A stretch of DNA of 5,957 nt from Acidimicrobiales bacterium (lineage in GTDB: Bacteria; Actinomycetota; Acidimicrobiia; Acidimicrobiales; UBA8190). Shown piece after piece: positions 1-5,599 of the stretch. Each line of letters begins with the position of its first letter. Position 1 is the stretch's first letter. The translations under genes and the position numbers were made by a program. The stretch is from the NCBI GenBank assembly GCA_030042575.1, contig JASHZK010000366.1, positions 1 to 5,957 on the forward strand, in the 5' to 3' direction. Below the pieces are notes generated by a model. It worked only from the letters and a program-made list of their open reading frames with translations. It did no database searches and was not told the DNA's origin.

Positions 1-1
1 C

Positions 2-1054
2 GACCGTCCCCGGCCGGCGTCGGGGAGGCGACCGCCGGCACCGCCGGGGCGCGCCCCGCGTCCGGCGCCGAAGGAACTGCGCGCCCGGACGATCCGCAGA
101 CGCCGGCGGACGCTGGCGATCTCGGCCGCCGTGGTGGGGCTGCTCGTTCTGTGGGCGATCCTTCCCAGCGGTGGTCACGCGGCGGGGAGGCATGTCGTCT
201 CGAGATCGTCCTCCGGACCGACCGCTTTGGACCCCTCCTTCTTCGCCAGCGGCTCGTGCATCGCCTATCCCCCCACCAAGGGGAACCGCCACGCCACGGT
301 CTTCCTCGACGCCGGCCACGGCGGCATCGATCCCGGGGCGCTGGGGAACACCGAATCCGGTCAGACCATCACCGAGGCGTCGCTGACCCTGCCCATGGAG
401 CTCGACACCATGGCCCTGCTCAGGGCCGACGGCTACCGGGTGGTGGTGTCGCGCACCACGGACAACACCGTGTTGCGCCTGGGTCCGGTCGACCTGTCCG
501 ACGGCTCACTCAGTTTGATCGGCGCCAACGACGACGTGGCCGCCCGCGACGTGTGCGCCAACGACGCCGGGGCCTCGGTGCTGGTGGGCATCTATCTCGA
601 CGCCGGTGCCAGTCCGAGCAACGCCGGCGCTCTGGCCACCTACGACACAGCCCGGCCTTTCTCGGCCAAGAACGTGGAGCTGGCCAGCCTGGTCGAGAAC
701 GACGTGGTGGCGTCGATGAACGCCCACGGCTGGCAGATCCCCGACGACGGGACGGTGCCCGACAGTCAGGTGGGATCCCTTTCGGGGAATCCCGACACGA
801 GCACGCTGGCCGCCGAAGCGGCCAACTACGGACACGTGCTCCTGCTGGGACCGGCCGAGGCCGGCTACTTCGACACGCCGAGCGACATGCCCGGCACGAT
901 CATCGAGCCCCTGTTCATCACCGACCCCTTCGAGGGCTCGATCGCCGACAGCACCGCCGGACAGGAGGCGGTGGGCCAGGGCGTCGCTCAGGCCGTGGAG
1001 CAGTTCCTGGCCCCGCCCAAGTCGGCGTCGACTCCGGCTACTGCAGCTTCGTGA
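2..1054 (+). CDS. Amidase_3-type N-acetylmuramoyl-L-alanine amidase homologue, membrane-anchored, 5' partial
   Basis: The fold is that of zinc amidases that cut the MurNAc-L-Ala bond of peptidoglycan outside the membrane. The frame is open from base 2, and codons 2-130 contain no ATG, GTG or TTG, so the start lies left of the window. A GTG at 131 would fall inside the membrane helix and drop its basic flank. Visible order: a Pro/Arg-rich tail, a basic cluster (RRRRR near 98-109), one hydrophobic helix (about 113-163, [17 protein letters not shown]), a Ser-rich linker, then the catalytic domain from about 295. The first zinc ligand His is at 317-319 in [14 protein letters not shown], the second ligand Glu at 374-376 (ITEASLTL), and the C-terminal catalytic-type Glu at 905-907 ([12 protein letters not shown]). 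The third ligand, normally His in an SIHxN/D motif, is Tyr at 593-595 (VGIYLDAG). Family assignment is firm; enzymatic activity is uncertain. The last 17 bases overlap the convergent aminotransferase gene. Confidence 0.85.
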   Translation, partial: DRPRPASGRRPPAPPGRAPRPAPKELRARTIRRRRRTLAISAAVVGLLVLWAILPSGGHAAGRHVVSRSSSGPTALDPSFFASGSCIAYPPTKGNRHATVFLDAGHGGIDPGALGNTESGQTITEASLTLPMELDTMALLRADGYRVVVSRTTDNTVLRLGPVDLSDGSLSLIGANDDVAARDVCANDAGASVLVGIYLDAGASPSNAGALATYDTARPFSAKNVELASLVENDVVASMNAHGWQIPDDGTVPDSQVGSLSGNPDTSTLAAEAANYGHVLLLGPAEAGYFDTPSDMPGTIIEPLFITDPFEGSIADSTAGQEAVGQGVAQAVEQFLAPPKSASTPATAAS

Positions 1055-2246
1055 GGGTACGGCGCAGGTTGCGCACGGCCTGGCCGATCCGTTGCTCGTT
1101 CTCGATGAGGGCGAAACGGACGTGACCGTCGCCTCCGGGGCCGAAACCCACCCCCGGTGAGGTGGCCACCTCGGCCTCGGACACCAGGTAGGAGGCGAAC
1201 TCCAAGGACCCCATCTCCTTGTAGGGCTCGGGGATGGGTGCCCACACGAACATCGTCCCGAGCGGGGGGGCCACGGACCAGCCGATGCGGTTGAGCCCGT
1301 CGCACAAGGCGTCCCGGCGCCCCCGGTACACGGCGTTGATCTCCCTGGGGTACTCGGGCGCCTCGTTCATGGCCACGATGGCGGCGATCTGGATGGGCTG
1401 GAACGTCCCGTAGTCGAGATAGCTCTTGAGCTTGGTCAGGGCGGCCACCACCTGGCTGTTGCCCACCATGAAACCCACCCGCCAGCCGGCCATGGAGAAC
1501 GACTTGGTGAGCGTGTACAACTCCACGGCCACGTCCTTGGCCCCGGGCACCTGAAGGATGGAGGGCGGGTCGTAGCCGTCGAAGGAGATATCGGCGTAGG
1601 CGAAATCGTGCACGAGGACGGTCTCGTGCTCGTGGGCGAAGGCCACCAGGCGCTTCATCCATTCGAGATCGACACAAGCGGTCGTCGGGTTGTGGGGGAA
1701 CGAGATGACGATCACCTTCGGCTTGGGCCAGGCGGACTCCCACGACTCCATCAGGTTGCCGAAGAAGGCCTCCGACGCCGACAGGGGGTCGGCCGGCTCC
1801 CGACCGTCGCCCAGGCGGACCTGGCGCACTTCGGCGCCGGCGAAGAGCGGTGCGTAGATGTGGATGGGATACGACGGAGAGGGCACCAGGGCACTGTCGC
1901 CTGGGCCCAGCAGGACCCACATCAGGTGCGACAGGCCCTCTTTGGCTCCGATGGTGGTGACCACCTCGGTGTCGAGATCGAGCTCGACCCCGAAGCGACG
2001 CCGGTAGAGGGCGGCGATGGCCTGGCGCAACTTGGGGATGCCGCGACTGGCCGAGTAGCGGTGGTTGCGGGGATTGCGAGCCGCCTCGACCAGCTTCTCC
2101 ACGGCCACCGGTGGCGAAGGCAGGTCGGGGTTGCCGAAGCCGAGGTCGATGACGTCCCGGCCGGCACGGCGAGCAGCCAACTTCAGCGCCTCGATATCGG
2201 CGAAGACGTACGGCGGCAGGCCCTTGATACGGCGGAACTCCATCAT
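1038..2246 (-). CDS. alaC: AlaC-type alanine (glutamate-pyruvate) aminotransferase
   Basis: A cytoplasmic PLP-dependent fold-type I (class I/II) aminotransferase of 402 aa, expected to interconvert alanine plus 2-oxoglutarate with pyruvate plus glutamate. It resembles E. coli AlaC along its whole length: N-terminal [21 protein letters not shown] (64-74), [12 protein letters not shown] (98-109), [10 protein letters not shown] (122-131) and the final HVRFALIEN (375-383). Expected active-site residues are present: Tyr126 stacking on PLP, Asn186 in SFPHNPT, Asp214 and Tyr217 in HDFAYAD, the Schiff-base Lys248 in [12 protein letters not shown], and substrate-carboxylate Arg377. Length is normal for the family. 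The ATG at 2246 (ATG ATG) starts 6 bases after the glucokinase stop and has no Shine-Dalgarno sequence, so translation probably couples to the gene upstream. It is the last gene of the minus-strand cluster. Related aminotransferases acting on other amino acids are the main alternative, but the AlaC match is close. Confidence 0.93.
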   Translation of the reverse strand: MMEFRRIKGLPPYVFADIEALKLAARRAGRDVIDLGFGNPDLPSPPVAVEKLVEAARNPRNHRYSASRGIPKLRQAIAALYRRRFGVELDLDTEVVTTIGAKEGLSHLMWVLLGPGDSALVPSPSYPIHIYAPLFAGAEVRQVRLGDGREPADPLSASEAFFGNLMESWESAWPKPKVIVISFPHNPTTACVDLEWMKRLVAFAHEHETVLVHDFAYADISFDGYDPPSILQVPGAKDVAVELYTLTKSFSMAGWRVGFMVGNSQVVAALTKLKSYLDYGTFQPIQIAAIVAMNEAPEYPREINAVYRGRRDALCDGLNRIGWSVAPPLGTMFVWAPIPEPYKEMGSLEFASYLVSEAEVATSPGVGFGPGGDGHVRFALIENEQRIGQAVRNLRRTLTKLQ

Positions 2247-2252
2247 CGGAGG

Positions 2253-3275
2253 TTACAACCCGCTTGTGGGCGCCCCCGGGCCACGCCGGTCCTCCCGGGC
2301 CACGACAGCCGCTCCGATGGCGCCGGCCTGCTCGCCGAGCGCCGCCGGCACGATGGGGATGTGCGGGCGCCGATCGGCGCCTTCGAGCATCTCGGCGAAA
2401 CTGCGCACGATGGTGGGCAACACCAAGGTGAGGGTCTCCACCAGCCCGCCGCCCACCACGACGATCCCGGGGTCGAGCACCTGGGCCAGGTTGGACAGCC
2501 CGAGGGCGATCCACCACCCCAGCTCGTCGAGCACCGACTGGGCCTCGGTGTCACCGGCGGCGGCCGCGGCGCTGACGTGCTCACCGCGCACGGCGTCGGG
2601 GTCGTCGCCGGCCAGGTGCACCACCGACCCCAGCCGGCCGGCATGGGCCGCTTCCCGAGCCAGACGGGCCAGGCCGCTGCCCGAGGCGAACCGCTCCCAG
2701 CAGCCGCGCTTGCCGCAGGTGCAGAGGGGACCGGAGGGGTCCACCACCATGTGCCCGATCTCGCCGGCGAAGCCCTGGGCACCGCGCAGCACCTGGCCGT
2801 CGGCCACGATGCCGCCGCCGATGCCGGTACCCAACGTCACCACCAGGGCGTCGGTGGCGCCGGCGGCTGCGCCCAGGGTCCACTCCGCCAGGGCCGCACA
2901 GGTGGCGTCGTTGTCGACCACGACCGGCAGGCCCACACGGCCCCGGAGCCGGCCGGCCACGTCGAGGTCGTCGCCGGCCGGCAGGTTGGGAGCGAAGCGC
3001 AGGCGGCCGGAGTCGTCGACCAAGCCCGGCATGCCCACACCGAGCGCCCGCACCCCCTGCAGCCCGGCGGCCAGCTCCTCGGCCAATTCCCCCATGGTGG
3101 CCACCAGGGCGTGGACGGCCGCCGGGTGGCCGGCCGCCGTGGCCGCCGGATGCGGGCTGGCCCGACGGGACTGCGCCAGGATCTCGCCCTCGTCGCTCAG
3201 GGCCAATCCGAGCATCTTGGTGCCACCGACGTCGATGCCGAGCGTGACCGCCCCGGCAGGACCCCCCGCCTTCAC
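2253..3275 (-). CDS. glk: ROK-family glucokinase
   Basis: A cytoplasmic ATP-dependent sugar kinase of 340 aa, most likely phosphorylating glucose to glucose 6-phosphate. ROK hallmarks occur in order: phosphate-binding GIDVGGTK (13-20), GMPGLVDD (81-88), VDNDATCAALAE with the catalytic-base Asp123 (120-131), GTGIGGGI (149-156), GEIGH (171-175), and the zinc motif CTCGKRGCWE (185-194). Zinc would be held by His175, Cys185, Cys187 and Cys192. The overall layout matches actinobacterial GlkA glucokinases. No N-terminal helix-turn-helix is present, so this is a kinase and not a ROK repressor. The GTG start overlaps the SRPBCC stop by 4 bases (GTGA) and has no ribosome-binding site of its own, implying coupled translation. 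The N-terminal MKAGGPAGAV and the Pro/Gly-rich C-terminus are unremarkable extensions. Glucose is inferred; mannose, fructose or N-acetyl sugars are possible ROK substrates. Confidence 0.92.
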   Translation of the reverse strand: MKAGGPAGAVTLGIDVGGTKMLGLALSDEGEILAQSRRASPHPAATAAGHPAAVHALVATMGELAEELAAGLQGVRALGVGMPGLVDDSGRLRFAPNLPAGDDLDVAGRLRGRVGLPVVVDNDATCAALAEWTLGAAAGATDALVVTLGTGIGGGIVADGQVLRGAQGFAGEIGHMVVDPSGPLCTCGKRGCWERFASGSGLARLAREAAHAGRLGSVVHLAGDDPDAVRGEHVSAAAAAGDTEAQSVLDELGWWIALGLSNLAQVLDPGIVVVGGGLVETLTLVLPTIVRSFAEMLEGADRRPHIPIVPAALGEQAGAIGAAVVAREDRRGPGAPTSGL

Positions 3276-3733
3276 GTCGTGAGCGACGACTCGACCCGGG
3301 CCTTCAGCTCCTCCAAGGCGGTGTGCATGATCCGACTCTGCGCCCGGCGCTTGATGAAGCCGGGCAGAGGGACGCGCAGGGCGATGTCCAACGTGTAGGT
3401 CACCTCGGTGCCGCCGTCGGGGGCGGGCTCGAATCGGTACTCGCCGTCGAGCTTCACGGTCAGGTCGCCAGCGGTCTGCTTCCAGGCCAGAGCCCGAGGC
3501 GTGCCCGAGTAGTCGTAGGCCAGGGTATAGCTCGTGCTGCGCCCGAAGGCCCCCACCCGCCAGCTCACCTCCAGGGGACGGCCCTCGACGTCCCGGCTCT
3601 CCACCGTCACCTGCTTGATGTCAGCCGCCCACTCCGGGTAGCGCTCGACGTCGCTGACCACAGCGAAGCACTGCTCGGGCGGAGCCGACACGACCCTGTG
3701 CACGACCATGTGCTCGGTGGCCTGCTCAGCCAA
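3272..3733 (-). CDS. SRPBCC (START-like, polyketide cyclase/COQ10-type) lipid-binding family protein
   Basis: From a TTG at 3733 the product is 153 aa. It has the helix-grip layout of small SRPBCC proteins: first strand VVHRVVSAPPEQ, the VERYPEWAADIKQV turn, strands around LTVKLDGEYRFEP and GTEVTYTLDIAL, and a long C-terminal helix (FIKRRAQSRIMHTALEELKAR region). These domains bind hydrophobic ligands; the ligand here is unknown. It resembles mycobacterial Rv2185c (recalled), which lies near pimB (Rv2188c), matching the glycosyltransferase just upstream here. Start choice: the TTG has AGGAG at 3743-3747 with a 9-base spacer, the clearest ribosome-binding site in the cluster. A GTG at 3772 (166 aa) would add 13 residues encoded by a tandem repeat and has no good site; an ATG at 3709 is a weaker option. 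The frame stays open up to the glycosyltransferase stop. The stop overlaps the glucokinase start (GTGA). Confidence 0.85.
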   Translation of the reverse strand: MAEQATEHMVVHRVVSAPPEQCFAVVSDVERYPEWAADIKQVTVESRDVEGRPLEVSWRVGAFGRSTSYTLAYDYSGTPRALAWKQTAGDLTVKLDGEYRFEPAPDGGTEVTYTLDIALRVPLPGFIKRRAQSRIMHTALEELKARVESSLTT

Positions 3734-3742
3734 CGTTGCCCA

Positions 3743-3747
3743 CTCCT
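3743..3747 (-). promoter_or_regulatory. Shine-Dalgarno sequence deciding the SRPBCC start
   Basis: AGGAG on the minus strand, 9 bases before the TTG at 3733. Its upstream part (CGAACAGG) belongs to the last copy of the 30-bp repeat; the earlier copies read ACAGGTTG at the same place and so lack the full motif. This favours TTG over the upstream GTG at 3772. Confidence 0.6.
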
Positions 3748-3820
3748 GTTCGAGCCGCCCCTGCGGCGGCACAACCTGTTCGAGCCGCCCCTGCAGCGAC
3801 GCAACCTGTTCCAGCCGCCT
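3746..3820 (-). repeat. Tandem 30-bp repeat, two near-identical copies plus a degenerate half copy
   Basis: Copies at 3746-3775 and 3776-3805 match at 27 of 30 positions. A third, partial copy at 3806-3820 matches at 13 of 15. The array fills almost the whole gap between the glycosyltransferase stop and the SRPBCC start. In the minus-strand transcript each full copy can fold into a hairpin with a 6-bp stem and a 5-base loop (3754-3770 and 3784-3800). Because 30 is a multiple of three the array is also open in the SRPBCC frame, where it would read as repeated GRLEQ blocks. I judge it to be untranslated leader because the best start lies downstream. Confidence 0.85.
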
Positions 3821-3829
3821 CGTGGCCGC

Positions 3830-4981
3830 TCAGCCTGGCACGTCGCTCAGGGCAGCAGCCAGCCTAGGGGCGAGGACGTCGTAGTCGAAGGACTCGAGGG
3901 CCCGGCGTCTGGCTGCCTCGCCCATCACCCGGCGTCGCCTCGGGTCGGCCAAGAGGGTGCGCAGGGCGAAGGCCACGGCTGTGGAGTTGGTCGGGTCGTC
4001 GACCACCAACCCGGTGAGGCCGTGGTCGACCGCCTCGCCGGCGCCCCCACTTCGCCCCGCCACCTGGGCCACGCCGGCCGCGGCCGCCTCGAGGAAGACG
4101 ATGCCGAAGCCCTCCTCTTCGAGTCCGAACCACCGGTTTCGACAGACCATGGCGAAGACATCGGCGGCTCCGTACAACTCGGGCAGCCGGTGGTCGGGAA
4201 CCCGACCCAGAAAGCGCACCGGGGCTCCCGTCCGCCGAGCCCGCGCTTCGAGGCGGAGCCGCTCCCGGCCCTCGCCGGCGACCACCGCCACCAACGAGGG
4301 GAACGACGTGGCCAGCGCCCCCACGGCCTCGACGAGCACGTCCATCCCCTTGCGGGGGACGAGGCGGCTCACGCTGAGCACCACCAGGGCGTCGTGCCCC
4401 ACGGCCAGATCGGCGCGAGCACGGGCCCGGGAGTGCGACCCGGCAGGGGCGAAGCGCGCCGTGTCGACACCCGGTGGCACCTCGACGACGCGGGGCATGG
4501 CGTCGCCCGCAGCCCGACGGCCCTCCGTCGCCGGATAGTGACCGGCGCAGATGGCCAACCGGGCCCGTCCGAGAACGCGGGCGAGCGCCTGGCGCGAGAG
4601 GGGCAACCGGCCCGGCACCGTCACCTCGGCCCCGTGGAGCACCACGGCGTAGGGAAGTCCCATGGCGGCACCGGCCAGGCCCAGGGGAAGGGCGGGGTCG
4701 ATCACCACGAAGCGGGCCCCGCACTCGGCCGCCAGCCGGCGCACCTGGTGCACCGTGGCCGGCGTGGGCAAGAGCACGGCCGACGGAGCCCGGCTGATGC
4801 GGATGCCGGCGCGTGCGGCCTCGGCATCGAAGGCAGCGGCAGCGGGATGTGAGGAGGCGGTGAACACCGTGTAGGAAGCCGGATCGAGCCGGCGCCAGAG
4901 CTCCCACAGGTAGGACTGGATACCGCCCACCTTGGGCGGAAAGTCGTTGGTGACCAGAAGGTGGCGAACCGGCTCCGTCAC
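3830..4981 (-). CDS. pimB: GT4 glycosyltransferase, PimB'-like (phosphatidylinositol monomannoside mannosyltransferase family)
   Basis: A GT-B glycosyltransferase of 383 aa, likely acting at the cytoplasmic face of the membrane. Its closest recalled relative is PimB' (Rv2188c), which transfers mannose from GDP-mannose to phosphatidylinositol monomannoside. Shared stretches: TNDFPPKVGGIQSYL (11-25), LLPTPATVHQVRRLAAE (70-86), PPGVDTARFAP (169-179), SRLVPRKGMD (205-214) and ADVFAMVCRNR (273-283). The EX7E donor-site motif is Glu290-x7-Glu298 in EGFGIVFLE; Arg206 and Lys211 are the expected nucleotide-phosphate contacts, and His116 lies in the acceptor-side VLHGAEV. Oddities: PimB' reads AGVPVIAG and GGAPE where this protein has AGVAQVAG and GGAGE, losing two prolines near the donor site. 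The GTG start overlaps the upstream small gene's TGA (GTGA) and has no clear ribosome-binding site. The family is certain; the acceptor and the pimB name are inferred from similarity, and another GDP-mannose-using GT4 role is possible. Confidence 0.85.
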   Translation of the reverse strand: MTEPVRHLLVTNDFPPKVGGIQSYLWELWRRLDPASYTVFTASSHPAAAAFDAEAARAGIRISRAPSAVLLPTPATVHQVRRLAAECGARFVVIDPALPLGLAGAAMGLPYAVVLHGAEVTVPGRLPLSRQALARVLGRARLAICAGHYPATEGRRAAGDAMPRVVEVPPGVDTARFAPAGSHSRARARADLAVGHDALVVLSVSRLVPRKGMDVLVEAVGALATSFPSLVAVVAGEGRERLRLEARARRTGAPVRFLGRVPDHRLPELYGAADVFAMVCRNRWFGLEEEGFGIVFLEAAAAGVAQVAGRSGGAGEAVDHGLTGLVVDDPTNSTAVAFALRTLLADPRRRRVMGEAARRRALESFDYDVLAPRLAAALSDVPG

Positions 4982-5196
4982 CCGGCGGCGCCAGCCGCCT
5001 CCCGGCTGGCAAAGCGGAGTGAGGGGACGAGGCCGGCCCCGGCCAGCATGCGCACGGCCCGGGCCTCCTCGGCGTCGATGACCAGGGCGTCGTCCGGGTC
5101 ACGTCCGAGGACGACACTCACCAGGCAGTCATCGCAGGCGTCGGTGCCCTGCAGACGACAGTCGTCGCAGCTGATGGTGATGGTGACGTCGGTCAT
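4978..5196 (-). CDS. Small CDDC/CDDC protein, putative metal-binding, unknown function
   Basis: A 72 aa protein with Cys10-x2-Cys13 and Cys21-x2-Cys24, both pairs spelled CDDC and separated by seven residues (ISCDDC...ACDDC). Four cysteines this close could bind zinc or iron, or form disulfides; the acidic residues between them are distinctive. After the knuckle come a hydrophobic strand (LVSVVLG), an acidic stretch (DPDDALVIDAEEARAV) and a helix with LAGAGLVPSLRFA. There is no signal peptide or membrane helix, so it is probably cytoplasmic. The ATG at 5196 is preceded by a weak purine run, GGGGGG, with a 7-base spacer. Its TGA overlaps the GTG of the glycosyltransferase (GTGA), so the two are translated in a fixed order. 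I do not recognise a characterised family. It looks genuine because of the coupling, the ATG start and the clear Cys motif. Confidence 0.78.
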   Translation of the reverse strand: MTDVTITISCDDCRLQGTDACDDCLVSVVLGRDPDDALVIDAEEARAVRMLAGAGLVPSLRFASREAAGAAG

Positions 5197-5333
5197 TGGC
5201 GCACCCCCCGGGATCGGGTCACCCGCTCGGTGGGGCCCGACGGTCGTCTTCCCTCACAGGGTGGCAGGGGGCTGTGACGCCGGGCTCCCGGCCGGGGCCG
5301 TGCCCCCCGGGCGGGCTCCGGCGTGCGCCGTCG
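5197..5333. other. GC-rich spacer between the two small Cys4 genes
   Basis: This 137-base gap is the largest in the minus-strand cluster. On the minus strand it contains a GCCGG-GAGC-CCGGC hairpin (5279-5292) overlapping a perfect 10-bp palindrome CCCGGCCGGG (5287-5296), set among long G and C runs. No T-tract follows, so an intrinsic terminator is not supported. I found no TANNNT -10 element close to the 72 aa gene, so that gene probably depends on read-through from 5574. A processing or attenuation role for the structure is possible but unproven. Confidence 0.3.
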
Positions 5334-5561
5334 TCACCGGGCGGTCTCCTCGGCCGCCACCGGCAGGATCTCGACGGCCCTGCCGTGGCCGCACCAACGA
5401 CACGAGACCTCCACCACCTCCTGGGAGAGGATCTGCTCCTCCTCGACCACCAACTCGCCCCCCACGCTGTAGTGATGGAAAGCGCGGGTGCGCCGGTCGG
5501 TGACCACGTCGAATCGAGTCAGGTTCCCGCAGGCCGAGCAGCGGTAGTGGGCGGGGGGCAC
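5334..5561 (-). CDS. Small Cys4 zinc-ribbon-like protein, unknown function
   Basis: A small cytoplasmic protein of 75 aa from the GTG at 5561, or 78 aa from a GTG at 5570. It has two CxxC knuckles, CSACG near the N-terminus and CRWCG near residue 55, the spacing of a zinc ribbon. Between them lie RFDVVTDRRTRAFHHYSVGG with a His pair, and an acidic strand (LVVEEEQILSQEVVEV). It resembles a conserved actinobacterial hypothetical protein that I recall but that has no known function to me; nucleic-acid or protein binding would be typical for a ribbon, but this is inference. Start choice: neither GTG has a Shine-Dalgarno sequence, but a TAGCGT -10 element ends 7 bases before 5561, which fits a leaderless message. 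It heads the minus-strand cluster and is divergent from the acetyltransferase. Confidence 0.78.
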   Translation of the reverse strand: MPPAHYRCSACGNLTRFDVVTDRRTRAFHHYSVGGELVVEEEQILSQEVVEVSCRWCGHGRAVEILPVAAEETAR

Positions 5562-5568
5562 CGGGCCC

Positions 5569-5574
5569 ACGCTA
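5569..5574 (-). promoter_or_regulatory. Putative -10 element of a leaderless promoter for the minus-strand cluster
   Basis: TAGCGT fits TANNNT and lies 7 bases before the GTG at 5561, the spacing expected when transcription begins at or next to the start codon. No convincing -35 hexamer is seen, which is common for actinobacterial leaderless promoters. If real, it rules out the GTG at 5570 as the start. Confidence 0.45.
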
Positions 5575-5586
5575 TCGGGCCCGGCG

Positions 5587-5592
5587 TAGTGT
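5587..5592 (+). promoter_or_regulatory. Putative -10 element of a leaderless promoter for the acetyltransferase
   Basis: TAGTGT fits TANNNT and lies 7 bases before the GTG at 5600. There is no Shine-Dalgarno sequence in front of that GTG. The element is 12 bases from the opposing TAGCGT on the minus strand, so the two promoters must share upstream DNA. Confidence 0.45.
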
Positions 5593-5599
5593 CAGCCTC

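Noticed and set aside
131..1054. Amidase gene starting at the GTG at 131
   Set aside because: This start lies inside the membrane helix and has no ribosome-binding site; the frame is open to the window edge with a basic, Pro-rich N-terminal tail, so the true start is further left.
1062..1074. Terminator hairpin after the amidase stop (GCGCA-GGT-TGCGC)
   Set aside because: The stem is only 5 bp, has no T-tract and lies in alaC coding sequence; not enough to call a terminator.
1608..3398. Long plus-strand open frame opposite alaC, the glucokinase and the SRPBCC gene
   Set aside because: Its translation is Gly/Arg/His-rich with no domain, and it mirrors three well-supported minus-strand genes; long antisense frames are expected at this GC content.
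3746..3820. CRISPR-like array
   Set aside because: The copies abut directly with no unique spacers and number only two and a half; this is a simple tandem duplication.
3323..4852. Long plus-strand open frame opposite the glycosyltransferase
   Set aside because: Low-complexity Arg/Gly/His/Pro composition with no recognisable motif; a GC-rich shadow of the glycosyltransferase and SRPBCC genes.
5279..5296. Intrinsic terminator between the two small Cys4 genes
   Set aside because: GC-rich inverted repeats are present but no T-run follows on either strand, and such palindromes arise easily at this base composition.
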